64,000 nt of DNA from Pseudomonas triticicola (GCF_019145375.1 NZ_JAHSTX010000001.1:186001-250000); one strand, 5' to 3'; positions 31,659 through 38,200 are shown, counted from the first letter of the stretch. Made by a program: numbers and translations. Notes: generated by a model not told the origin, from the letters alone.

Positions 31659-31843
31659 TGAGCAGCCTTCTTGCGCGCGCCGACCAGTTCGGCCGGATGC
31701 AGCAGTGCCAGTTCTGCAATGTGCAGATCGACGCCGGGGCCGGTGATATGGAAGCGGCCGCCGGCGAGCTCAGTCAGCGTCAACCCGCGCTCCGCAATCC
31801 AGCGCCGGGCGCGGTTGCGCTTACTGCTGAAATTTCTAGGCAC
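31655..31843 (-). CDS. Small hypothetical island protein, 62 residues
   Basis: Best start is GTG 31843, which overlaps the upstream stop by 8 bp; the longer in-frame ORF to 31906 lies wholly inside the previous gene. It begins MPRNFSSKRNRARRWIAERG and has a basic N-terminus. Coupled by ATGA overlap to the DUF5681 gene. Unrecognised. Confidence 0.55.
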   Translation of the reverse strand: MPRNFSSKRNRARRWIAERGLTLTELAGGRFHITGPGVDLHIAELALLHPAELVGARKKAAQ

Positions 31844-32021
31844 GGGCAAGGCGAGACTCCAGGCCGATAACGGGTTTGTTCTCACTGAGGGCGATGAGCA
31901 GGGCACAGGCTTCGATGCTGCCCGTGTCTGCGGCAGCGCGAAGGCGCGCCCAGGCCGAATTGAGTTCCGCCCGAGTAGGCTTGGCCTGTGGTCCTCGCTG
32001 TTTCGTTTGTTGGGTCTGCAT
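31836..32021 (-). CDS. Small hypothetical island protein, 61 residues, first gene of the leftward cluster
   Basis: Starts at ATG 32021 with GAGGA 6 nt upstream and begins MQTQQTKQRGPQAKPTRAEL. The C-terminal helix (SIEACALLIALSENKPVIG) is amphipathic. It begins the leftward operon that runs to 27612. Unrecognised. Confidence 0.6.
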   Translation of the reverse strand: MQTQQTKQRGPQAKPTRAELNSAWARLRAAADTGSIEACALLIALSENKPVIGLESRLARA

Positions 32022-32496
32022 GATCAATCCTCATTGGCTGCGAAACCGGGTGACGCAACCAAATTAGGACTTATCTGATCGCATATCCAGTGTTTTATAG
32101 GTGCACCTCAGGTGCTACACAGAACGGGACGGAATGGGACTGAAATAGTTGGTTTTGGCGGTTCGGAAGGAGGATTTTTTGTTGCAGTAAGTCGATAGTA
32201 GGCAAAGTGATACAGCTGCCAGGTGAACGAATCGTTCACCCTCAATCTGAGGTCGGGTAAATACGGAGAAGTGGCGGGACTTCCTCAATTTGAGGAACAA
32301 CCCCCAGTGGGGGAAGTTGAACGATCCAACCCCCAACGGGGCTGTACCTGACCTCCGATTTCGGTATGGCAGGTGTCGCGACACGTTTTGCTAGATCAGA
32401 AAACGTGTCGCGTTACTTGACGATCCAGATTCGGATGATCTTCCCCCGGCGGGGCAGCATCGCTGATGCCTGATCCGACCTGCTGTCAGGCACTCG
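32022..32496. other. 475-bp palindrome-rich regulatory or origin-like region
   Basis: No supported gene. It contains GGTGAACGAATCGTTCACC (32222-32240, perfect around one base), CCTCAATCTGAGG (32240-32252), TTCCTCAATTTGAGGAA (32281-32297), CCCCC-AGT-GGGGG (32301-32313), CCCCC-AAC-GGGG (32330-32341) and a 13-bp-arm inverted repeat (32377-32412). It separates two leftward transcripts and would hold the promoter of the phage-derived cluster. Confidence 0.6.
32377..32412. repeat. Perfect 13-bp-arm inverted repeat
   Basis: CGCGACACGTTTT and AAAACGTGTCGCG are separated by a 10-bp loop. There is no T-run after it, so a protein-binding or cruciform role is as likely as termination. Confidence 0.7.
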
Positions 32497-32742
32497 TTAA
32501 GCTTCAGCAAAACCTTTAGCGGTAAGCCTGAACGATTCCCCTTTAGGCATGACGTCTACCCATCCTTGCTGAGCAGCGTATGTCATTCCAGGTTTGAAGT
32601 CGGCAGCATCAAGGCCACGCGAATGCCAAACTGAAAGGAAATTATTGATCCGCAATACGTCGTCTGGACGATTATTAAAGTGATGAACGAAAATCGCGAG
32701 AATCTCACGAGCCGTTTCTTCGGGGGTGGGCATACTGGCCAT
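32497..32742 (-). CDS. Small hypothetical island protein, 81 residues, winged-helix-like
   Basis: Begins MASMPTPEETAREILAIF with AAGGAG 7 nt upstream of ATG 32742. The C-terminal part (YAAQQGWVDVMPKGESFRLT) looks like the recognition helix and wing of a small DNA-binding fold. Possibly a regulator of the neighbouring palindromes, but this is inference. Confidence 0.7.
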   Translation of the reverse strand: MASMPTPEETAREILAIFVHHFNNRPDDVLRINNFLSVWHSRGLDAADFKPGMTYAAQQGWVDVMPKGESFRLTAKGFAEA

Positions 32743-32895
32743 TCATAACTCCTTGAGTGCGGTTTTAGCGTCCTCGGCGAGGGCGTGCTATTTAGCGCAA
32801 TCGATAATGCCACTCCCAACCCAATCTCAAAAGGCCAGTAGAGCTTTCTCATTCTTAATCAAACTTTACATAGAGCAAACACTCGAGGAATAGAG

Positions 32896-33069
32896 ATGCT
32901 TACTCATTGGGTTTTCGTAATGTTTATAGCCGGCCAGCCAGTCATGACGGAGCAGAAGGCGTCCGAGGCAGACTGCAACAGAACGCTGGTACGCGTAGTG
33001 GCGCTGGCGCGAATCCAGGGAAAGGACGCCATCGGCGCCTGCTATCTTCGAGCGACGTCGGATGTTTGA
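32896..33069 (+). CDS. Small hypothetical island protein, 57 residues
   Basis: A short ORF with GAGGAATAGAG before its ATG. It begins MLTHWVFVMFIAGQPVMTEQ and has two cysteines (DCNRTL and GACYLR) placed like those of small phage-encoded proteins of this length. It is on the opposite strand to its left neighbour. No function recognised. Confidence 0.55.
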   Translation: MLTHWVFVMFIAGQPVMTEQKASEADCNRTLVRVVALARIQGKDAIGACYLRATSDV

Positions 33070-33187
33070 TCGTACGTTCGGGGCCGCGCAATGAGACCAA
33101 ATCATCTCAGTGAGACCAAAATGTCACACTGCGGGAGAAGTCACTGCATTTTGCGCGTGTATGCAGTGTTTTCACCTGGCTTATTGC
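33070..33187. other. Regulatory gap with nested repeats
   Basis: Contains a repeated GAGACCAAA (33092 and 33113 areas) and an inverted repeat CACTGCAT/ATGCAGTG at 33142-33168. With the operator-like palindrome at 33188-33217 it forms the control region of the small rightward gene at 33228. Confidence 0.5.
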
Positions 33188-33217
33188 GGAGATACACTCA
33201 AAACTGAGTACATCTCC
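33188..33217. promoter_or_regulatory. CTCAGTTTTGAG-core palindrome, site 1
   Basis: On the minus strand GGAGATGTA-CTCAGTTTTGAG-TGTATCTCC. Same core and GAT/ATC flanks as at 33579-33602 and 35470-35499. It ends 10 bp before the start codon at 33228, so it lies within the promoter or leader. Confidence 0.6.
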
Positions 33218-33227
33218 CGGAGCCCCT

Positions 33228-33431
33228 ATGTCTGTCATCGATTGCGATTACCTGCCTGACCCATCCAAGACCACATTCCCGCCCGAGCTGGCCCTGCTCA
33301 TCGTGCGAAAGGCCGCATCACTTGCCGATGCCTTCGAGCAGCAGGCGCTCGATCAGCTCACCCGGGACGCAACCTCGGCAATCGCCGCCGGCGCCGATCC
33401 GCGCCAGGTCATCCGACAGATGCGGCTGTAA
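33228..33431 (+). CDS. Small hypothetical island protein, 67 residues
   Basis: Begins MSVIDCDYLPDPSKTTFPPE with GGAG 6 nt before the ATG. Mostly helical, ending GADPRQVIRQMRL. Its leader carries an operator-like palindrome, and a triple 26-bp repeat starts right after its stop. Unrecognised. Confidence 0.6.
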   Translation: MSVIDCDYLPDPSKTTFPPELALLIVRKAASLADAFEQQALDQLTRDATSAIAAGADPRQVIRQMRL

Positions 33432-33434
33432 CTC

Positions 33435-33498
33435 CCACCGCTGGTGGAAGTCTTGGTGTTCCACCATTGGTGGCGCATCGAGGTTTCCGCCATTGGAG
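33435..33498. repeat. Three palindromic repeats at exact 26-bp spacing
   Basis: CCACC-GCT-GGTGG (33435), CCACC-ATT-GGTGG (33461) and CCGCC-ATT-GGAG (33487) start exactly 26 bp apart, each preceded by TC or TTC. The spacing resembles iterons or cooperative operator sites. Confidence 0.7.
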
Positions 33499-33578
33499 TA
33501 AACCTCCCAGCCTTTTACGACCTTCTCGCGAAAGTGTCGGCAAGCCCGGCAGATGTGAGCAAAAGTCCGCGCATCTGT

Positions 33579-33602
33579 GATGTGCTCAGTTTTGAGCGCA
33601 TC
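33579..33602. promoter_or_regulatory. CTCAGTTTTGAG-core palindrome, site 2
   Basis: GATGTG-CTCAGTTTTGAG-CGCATC, 100 bp before the ribbon-helix-helix gene at 33702. Confidence 0.6.
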
Positions 33603-33653
33603 TTTCCCCACTTTTGGGGGCTGCAATTATTTTCCATCCCTCTGTTGATCTAT

Positions 33654-33670
33654 GTAAGACAGTGTCTTAC
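33654..33670. promoter_or_regulatory. Perfect 17-bp palindrome before the ribbon-helix-helix gene
   Basis: GTAAGACAGTGTCTTAC is perfect around its central base and lies 31 bp before the start at 33702. It is a plausible autoregulatory operator for that small DNA-binding protein. Confidence 0.6.
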
Positions 33671-33701
33671 ACTGAGCCTATCAAGACGAGATGAGGCTCC
33701 C

Positions 33702-33872
33702 ATGGCAAACACACCAACCGTAACGATGAGACTGCCCCAGGAATTGATCGAGCGCGTCGACGCATACGCAAAGCGCGTCACCGGTGATACAGGGGTCGAG
33801 GTAAACAGGACGGCAGCAATCCGCGCGCTTCTGGTGGCGGGGCTGGAAGTCAAAGAGAAGGGTAAGCAGTAA
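33702..33872 (+). CDS. Ribbon-helix-helix (Arc/CopG-like) DNA-binding protein
   Basis: This 56-residue protein begins MANTPTVTMRLPQELIERVD. It has a beta-strand (TVTMRLP) followed by two helices (ELIERVDAYAKRV and RTAAIRALLVAGLEV), the RHH fold. GAGG precedes the ATG. It heads the rightward set 33702-34752 and probably regulates it through the perfect palindrome upstream. No toxin partner is visible directly beside it. Confidence 0.8.
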   Translation: MANTPTVTMRLPQELIERVDAYAKRVTGDTGVEVNRTAAIRALLVAGLEVKEKGKQ

Positions 33873-33965
33873 CCGGCTGAGAATTTAGCCGATTAAAAAG
33901 AGGTGCCAACCCGGTGCGCTAACACCGGGAAGGCGATCACACGACGACACTTGAAGGTACACGTC

Positions 33966-34151
33966 ATGCAATTTAAACAGAATACCATCCAAATTTTGGA
34001 TGCGCACGGCCAGATCATCACCACCATGGTGCTGCCGGCGAAAATCAAGCTTACCCAGTTGGCACCATTGAAGATCCTCGGCGATATCAGCGTTAAGGTT
34101 TTGCCCGGCGCGGCGCCATTTCGCGGGATCTGCGTAGGGGGTGTGCAATGA
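33966..34151 (+). CDS. Small hypothetical island protein, 61 residues
   Basis: ATG 33966 is chosen for GAAGG 9 nt upstream; an in-frame start 63 bp earlier lacks one. It begins MQFKQNTIQILDAHGQIITT and is beta-rich. Its stop overlaps the next start (ATGA). Unrecognised. Confidence 0.6.
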   Translation: MQFKQNTIQILDAHGQIITTMVLPAKIKLTQLAPLKILGDISVKVLPGAAPFRGICVGGVQ

Positions 34152-34429
34152 GTCTGCAGCCCTACACCATCGAGGGCGAAGTCCTCCCTGAGGCCGTGCT
34201 TAGCGCTCAGGCGATGGCCTATATGAACTTCGCCAGGATCGAGCACGACCGCCTCGAGCAGATCGTCCGCCACATCATCATTCCCATGGTGGGTGGCTAC
34301 GAAACTGCCCTTGGCGAAGCCCTTGACCGGCACTGTGAGCAGGTTCGCCGGTTCAGCGGCAACTTCTGCTGGAAGCATCGTCACTTGGGTGAGTCTCACG
34401 GCGTGGTCGGCAAGGGGGATATGCAATGA
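34148..34429 (+). CDS. Small hypothetical island protein, 93 residues
   Basis: Begins MSLQPYTIEGEVLPEAVLSA. A helical centre (ARIEHDRLEQIVRHIIIP) and a C-terminal CWKHRHLGESHG stretch are seen. Coupled by ATGA overlaps on both sides. Unrecognised. Confidence 0.65.
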   Translation: MSLQPYTIEGEVLPEAVLSAQAMAYMNFARIEHDRLEQIVRHIIIPMVGGYETALGEALDRHCEQVRRFSGNFCWKHRHLGESHGVVGKGDMQ

Positions 34430-34752
34430 ATGGTTCTGTTCGAACGCGAGACGACCTGAGCTTCACTCAGCGCGATGATGCCGGTCGCCTCGTAAACTGG
34501 CCAATGAACAATCCCGGCGTGGCGGCCGATTGGCAGAAGGGTATCGACTTCTTTGAGTGCGAAGTGCGCGACCTGGCGACCCATGACGAAACTGAAGCGT
34601 TCGACGCGATCCGGTTCGCGCTTGTGGGGATGGGCGGGCGCTATACCTGCCTTGAAATTGGCTTTATCGAGCATGTAGCTCTGGCCGCGATGGTCGGCCT
34701 TCGTGCACTGCGTGAAGGTGCTCAGCCATTCATGCCTGCGGAGACCGACTGA
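34426..34752 (+). CDS. Hypothetical island protein, 108 residues
   Basis: Begins MNGSVRTRDDLSFTQRDDAG. Soluble, with ETEAFDAIRFALVGMGGRYT and a helical tail. It is last of the rightward operon and is followed by a terminator. Unrecognised. Confidence 0.65.
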   Translation: MNGSVRTRDDLSFTQRDDAGRLVNWPMNNPGVAADWQKGIDFFECEVRDLATHDETEAFDAIRFALVGMGGRYTCLEIGFIEHVALAAMVGLRALREGAQPFMPAETD

Positions 34753-34780
34753 GCAACTACGAAACTTTCGTTGTATCGAC

Positions 34781-34810
34781 GGCACTACCCTGCAAGGGGT
34801 GGTGCCTTTT
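34781..34810 (+). terminator. Terminator of the small rightward island operon
   Basis: GGCACTACCC-TGCAA-GGGGTGGTGCC stem followed by TTTT. Confidence 0.75.
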
Positions 34811-34883
34811 GCTGTGGGAGCGAGGTAGGACCTGTCAGCTCGCACATGAATCAACGGCTGGTATGGTAGATATCTATAAGGGT

Positions 34884-35028
34884 GTATTGATTCGATACAG
34901 GAAGAATTGATTTAGTGGTATTGAATCAATACACGATGAACGAGTTTCTGAACGTAGCCAGACAGAACGGTACATTCATTTTTTCTACGTGTATTGAATC
35001 AATACCGCTACGTGTATTGAATCAATAC
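34884..35028. repeat. Four copies of the 15-bp palindrome GTATTGAATCAATAC (iteron-like)
   Basis: Copies begin at 34884 (variant GTATTGATTCGATAC), 34918, 34991 and 35014; the last three are identical. They lie in AT-rich DNA between the small rightward operon and the 3' end of the Rep-like gene. The stretch 34811-35032 contains no other supported feature. Confidence 0.75.
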
Positions 35029-35032
35029 AGGA

Positions 35033-35446
35033 TCAATTCGAATTTGTCAGATCTCGCACGGTTCTCGGCGGCGTGTTGGTCGGGGCCACCTCAAGATCCT
35101 TTCCCGGGCACTCATCAATTGCGTACCAAGAAAGGGCGTACAGCGCGCACCGCGATCCATGGCGGGAGAAGTAGCTGGTTCGAGTCTGGATGATCCAACC
35201 ACCATTGAGCAGATCGGTCAGCGCTTTTTGCAGTATGTTGGGAGAGCTGACACCCCATTCTTTTGCCATTGTCCTGGTGGCCGACAGATCCCCATTGTTG
35301 CTGCCGTTGTACTGCATTTGCAGCTCCATCAGCACCCCCCTGGCGGTGAAGCTCAGCGCGCGATAGGGGGCAGACTGCCCCATTTGCCACAGCATCATGG
35401 CAAACGGTTTAGCCTTGGGCTTGAACCCCTTTCTTTTGATCGCCAT
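35033..35446 (-). CDS. Rep-like / helix-turn-helix protein of phage-plasmid type
   Basis: This 137-residue protein starts at ATG 35446 (a GTG 12 bp earlier is possible). It contains the pattern of small phage and plasmid replication or DnaT-like HTH proteins: MMLWQMGQSAPYRALSFTAR, MQYNGSNNGDLSAT, then a winged-helix with KALTDLLNGGWIIQTRTS. Its 3' end borders the four palindromic iteron-like repeats, and site 3 of the CTCAGTTTTGAG operator sits just upstream. Replication is an inference from family and context; a purely regulatory role is possible. Confidence 0.7.
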   Translation of the reverse strand: MAIKRKGFKPKAKPFAMMLWQMGQSAPYRALSFTARGVLMELQMQYNGSNNGDLSATRTMAKEWGVSSPNILQKALTDLLNGGWIIQTRTSYFSRHGSRCALYALSWYAIDECPGKDLEVAPTNTPPRTVRDLTNSN

Positions 35447-35469
35447 TCGGCAGCTCACAGGCAGGCGCA

Positions 35470-35499
35470 GGGGATCCCCTCAGTTTTGAGGACATCCCC
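35470..35499. promoter_or_regulatory. CTCAGTTTTGAG-core palindrome, site 3
   Basis: GGGGATCCC-CTCAGTTTTGAG-GACATCCCC lies 24 bp upstream of the Rep-like start codon and 10 bp after the stop of the upstream HTH gene, consistent with a promoter operator. Confidence 0.6.
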
Positions 35500-35508
35500 T
35501 TGCATCGA

Positions 35509-35913
35509 TTATTGGTTTTCTTCGACGAGGACGTACAGGCCGACTCGATGAGGACGGCGGCCAGGGGCTGCTGCCTGATAGCACCATCTGGTGAGAATCC
35601 CCCAGCCGAGTTTTCTCAGATGGCGGATGGTGGATGGAGGGTGAACAATATCCAACTGCTGAGCGGCGGCGATCGAGGATACCGGGCCAACCCTGAGCGC
35701 CTGAATCATTCTCAGGGCCTGAGCCTCGGCGGTGTGACCATCTGGCGGCGGATCGCCTACCGCGGCGGTGGTGGCGCCGACGGCGCGGCAGGAAGTAGAA
35801 TCATCCGGTCCCATCTTTGGCTTCTCCAAGCATTCTGATGTGATGCGTCGGGCCGGTGTTGGTAGCACCGGTTCGACAACCCCTTTTGAGGCCTTCTCAG
35901 GCCCAGCTCTCAC
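35509..35913 (-). CDS. Winged-helix/HTH domain protein
   Basis: This 134-residue protein starts at GTG 35913, which overlaps the AlpA-like stop (GTGA). The first 60 residues look disordered. The C-terminal half (ALRMIQALRVGPVSSIAAAQ, then IRHLRKLGWGILTRWCYQ and RRPHRVGLYVLVEE) fits a DNA-binding winged helix. It sits between the excisionase-like and Rep-like genes, typical for island control modules. Confidence 0.7.
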   Translation of the reverse strand: MRAGPEKASKGVVEPVLPTPARRITSECLEKPKMGPDDSTSCRAVGATTAAVGDPPPDGHTAEAQALRMIQALRVGPVSSIAAAQQLDIVHPPSTIRHLRKLGWGILTRWCYQAAAPGRRPHRVGLYVLVEENQ

Positions 35914-36110
35914 CGAGCACCATCCTTCGCGGCACGCTCAACCCACGCCTTAAGCTCCGTCATGAGGATCAGCCGGCGGCGCCCAAGCTTGAACGCCTTC
36001 AGGTCCCCAGAGGCGATCAGCTCATAAACACCAGAGCGCGAATACCCGACAATCCGCGCCGCATCTTCGACGCTGACCGAAAGCGGACTTAATTGATTTG
36101 CTTGTTCCAT
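35910..36110 (-). CDS. AlpA/excisionase-like DNA-binding protein
   Basis: This 66-residue protein starts at ATG 36110 with GGAG 7 nt upstream. It contains the MerR-like excisionase helix-turn-helix SVEDAARIVGYSRSGVYELI and the wing DLKAFKLGRRRLILMTELKA. AlpA/Xis proteins bend DNA for excision or activate the integrase gene. It is on the same strand as the integrase, with one divergent gene between. Confidence 0.82.
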   Translation of the reverse strand: MEQANQLSPLSVSVEDAARIVGYSRSGVYELIASGDLKAFKLGRRRLILMTELKAWVERAAKDGAR

Positions 36111-36271
36111 GAGGCATCTCCAAATCCTCTGCCGACACGGCATAGGTCCATCGAAAGAATATTGCTGTATGTGATGCACGTCAACTGCAATCACAGGCTG
36201 AATATGAGTGCATGGACTTCGGTGGACGCAAAAGGTAGGATTGGGCTACCCATATTTGATAGGTGTAAGCG

Positions 36272-36769
36272 ATGGCCAAGAACAAGCCAAGCCAAGGTGC
36301 GCGAAAGACGGAGACGTTGACGCTCCGTCTTGACCCCAAGGTGAAAATGATGATTGAGCTCATCTCGCGGATTCGCAGGCAGTCCATCACCGGCGTGGTT
36401 GAAGCGGCTATCGAAGGGATCGCTTTTGACTTGGACGCCCCATATTTTGACGATGGGGAAACGCACAACTATTCGCTCGGGGTGATTTTTTCCGAAATAT
36501 GGTCTACAGACGAAAGCGAACTATTCATAAATACGTGCTTCCGCCTGCCTTCACTCCTGACTTATGAGGAGCAGCGGCTGTGGGAAACGATCAAGATTTC
36601 TCCCGTGTTTCGAGAAAAGCCTTCTTCGACGCTAGTAACGGACTGGAAGATTGACGGCGTGGGCCGCCTTGATAAGGCGATGATAAGAAACTTCTGGAGT
36701 GAGCTGACGGAGCACGTCGTGGATAGCCGTGATAACCGGACCGTTTCACCTTTTGTGCCTCCGTACTAA
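36272..36769 (+). CDS. Ribbon-helix-helix-like hypothetical protein, 165 residues
   Basis: Begins MAKNKPSQGARKTETLTLRL; the LTLRLDPKVKMMIELISRI segment looks like an RHH domain. It is followed by an alpha/beta region of unknown type (VIFSEIWSTDESELFINTCF). The start has AGGTG upstream. It converges on the integrase with a 4-bp overlap of the stops. It may be cargo. Confidence 0.7.
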   Translation: MAKNKPSQGARKTETLTLRLDPKVKMMIELISRIRRQSITGVVEAAIEGIAFDLDAPYFDDGETHNYSLGVIFSEIWSTDESELFINTCFRLPSLLTYEEQRLWETIKISPVFREKPSSTLVTDWKIDGVGRLDKAMIRNFWSELTEHVVDSRDNRTVSPFVPPY

Positions 36770-38007
36770 ATCAGCTCCACTGCAGCTGCTTTGGTGCCAG
36801 GCGCCAGATGGGCATACCGAAGCGTCATCTTGATATCGGAGTGCCCGAGTAGATCCCGTACCGTATTGAGCGGTACGCCAGCCATTACAAGGCGTGACGC
36901 GAAGTCGTGCCGCATATCATGCCAGCGAAAGCTTACGATTTTGGCGCGCTCTAGCAGATTGAGCCAAGCGCTTTTCACATCATCTAAGCGGCCGCCGGCC
37001 TGACTCGGGAAAACGTACCGGGACTTCCCGGACTGCTTTTTCCAGTCCTCCAGCACGCCGAAGGTTTCCTTGTTCATTGGGATATGCCGCGTATCGCTCG
37101 TTTTAGTAGTGGCGCCGGCGGCGGTGATCGTCTTCGCTTGGAAGTTCACCTCCGACCATTTGAGGTCGAACAACTCGCCGCGCCTCATTCCGGTATTCAG
37201 CGACACCAGTACCATTGGCTTTAAGTGATCTGTGAAGGGCGCTTCGAGCAGGCTGGGGAACAACTCCTGGCCGCGGTCAGCCCGCCACTTGTTGGCGGTC
37301 TCTCGTTCGATCCGTGCTTCATCTTGGCGTGCATCCAGCGCCTCACGCAGGCGCTTGTTCTCATCGGCGTCCAGATAACGGACCAGCCCCATGGAGTCAA
37401 CTTTGAGCGCCTTGAGCTTGTCCATCGGATGGACGCTGATGTACTCCCATTCAACGGCCCTACTAAATACGCCGCTAATGGAGCCCATTTTGCGGTTGAC
37501 CGTTGAAGCTTTGTTGCCCGACTGCATCCATCCGGTGCGGATCTGGTCCAGGTCGCGGCCGGTGATCGCGTCGAGACGTTGATCCATGATGGCCTCGAAG
37601 TTGTTGTGGAGCGTATGCAGTGTTTTCTCGTGCCCTTTGTGGTGCGTCTTGAACCAGGGCATATAGGTGTCGTCGATGAACCGACGCAGGGAGGGCAGTG
37701 CTGAGCCTTTCCTTCCTTGGGTGACGGCCAGCGGCTCGCCGTGCTTCCTCGCGTCGGCGAGGTACTGCGTTGCCTCCTGGCGAGCTTGGTCGAGCGTGAG
37801 GATGCCTACTCGGCCCAAAGTCTTCTTGCGGCCGCGCGCCCAAGTCACCACATAGGACTTCGCTCCCGCAGCCGTCACTCGCACGAATAGCCCGGTGATG
37901 ATGGTATCGTGAACCTCATACTCCCGGCCGGTGACCTGCAGGCCGGCAAGCAGCTTGGCCGTTATCTTCTCTTTCAATTTGTTCCCATGGGTGCAGAGTG
38001 GGTGCAA
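36766..38007 (-). CDS. Tyrosine-type integrase of the island
   Basis: This protein of about 413 residues has an N-terminal arm-binding domain (EVHDTIITGLFVRVTAAGAK), a SAM-like core-binding domain and the catalytic domain. The conserved residues are Arg in NTGMRRGELF, His-x-x-Arg in WHDMRHDFAS, His in LLGHSD, and nucleophile Tyr398 in LRYAHLAPG. There is no in-frame ATG near the start: TTG 38007 or TTG 37977 is likely. The first codon lies on the right arm-type site, so integrase binding could autoregulate the gene. Adjacent to attR. Confidence 0.93.
   Translation of the reverse strand: MHPLCTHGNKLKEKITAKLLAGLQVTGREYEVHDTIITGLFVRVTAAGAKSYVVTWARGRKKTLGRVGILTLDQARQEATQYLADARKHGEPLAVTQGRKGSALPSLRRFIDDTYMPWFKTHHKGHEKTLHTLHNNFEAIMDQRLDAITGRDLDQIRTGWMQSGNKASTVNRKMGSISGVFSRAVEWEYISVHPMDKLKALKVDSMGLVRYLDADENKRLREALDARQDEARIERETANKWRADRGQELFPSLLEAPFTDHLKPMVLVSLNTGMRRGELFDLKWSEVNFQAKTITAAGATTKTSDTRHIPMNKETFGVLEDWKKQSGKSRYVFPSQAGGRLDDVKSAWLNLLERAKIVSFRWHDMRHDFASRLVMAGVPLNTVRDLLGHSDIKMTLRYAHLAPGTKAAAVELI
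37986..38007 (+). promoter_or_regulatory. Candidate integrase arm-type site, right end
   Basis: CATGGGTGCAGAGTGGGTGC plus AA, the same two GGGTGCA units at the same 11-bp period as at 25809-25830, in the same orientation. It overlaps the integrase start codon. Confidence 0.6.
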
Positions 38008-38098
38008 AAAGAACTATACGGGGCCGTTTTCACGGACGCAACCGGACGAAAAGCCCTTGATTTACGGAGCTGGCTCAAGCGGGCCGGGTGCAGAATTG

Positions 38099-38147
38099 CC
38101 CCTCCTAAGGGGAAGGTTGCAGGTTCGAACCCCGCCTGGGACACCAC
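38099..38147 (+). repeat. attR: 49-bp copy of the tRNA-Arg(CCT) 3' half
   Basis: Identical to 25714-25762; only this half is present, so no second tRNA gene exists here. Confidence 0.95.
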
Positions 38148-38160
38148 CTCTTCAAAAAAC

Positions 38161-38200
38161 AAAAAGCCCCGTCGCACTTGCTCGTGCGGCGGGGCTTTTT
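38161..38200. terminator. Bidirectional terminator after the CheB-CheR hybrid gene
   Basis: AAAAAGCCCCGTCGCAC/GTGCGGCGGGGCTTTTT hairpin; before the island inserted it probably ended the tRNA-Arg transcript as well. Confidence 0.9.

Larger units (their letters stand above)
25714..38147. mobile_element. 12.4-kb integrative element (phage-derived island or satellite) in tRNA-Arg(CCT)
   Basis: It is bounded by a 49-bp direct repeat of the tRNA 3' half. An integrase gene sits at the right end, adjacent to the duplicate. Content from left: AbiJ-like defence candidate, serine recombinase, a leftward phage-derived cluster, regulatory DNA full of palindromes, small rightward genes, a Rep-like/HTH/AlpA set, a ribbon-helix-helix protein, and the tyrosine integrase. 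There is no capsid, portal, large terminase, tape measure, host-specificity or lysis gene. Several short genes overlap ATGA/GTGA-style, as in phages. The state (decayed prophage, satellite, or small integrative plasmid-like island) cannot be settled by eye. Confidence 0.92.

Noticed and set aside
32115..32384. 89-codon leftward ORF in the palindrome-rich gap
   Set aside because: It reads through several inverted repeats, has no ribosome site and an unlikely composition.
33435..33498. CRISPR array
   Set aside because: Only three diverged, very short units with 13-bp spacing between them; no repeat-spacer structure and no cas genes.
33318..33626. 102-codon leftward ORF
   Set aside because: It runs through the triple 26-bp repeat and opposite a better-supported small gene.
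33702..34151. Toxin-antitoxin pair led by the ribbon-helix-helix gene
   Set aside because: The following gene is 93 bp away, 61 residues, and resembles no known toxin.
34915..35193. 92-codon rightward ORF across the iteron-like repeats
   Set aside because: It is made of the repeats themselves and the reverse of the Rep-like gene.
38092..38147. A second tRNA-Arg(CCT) gene
   Set aside because: Only the 3' half from the anticodon loop is present; it is attR.
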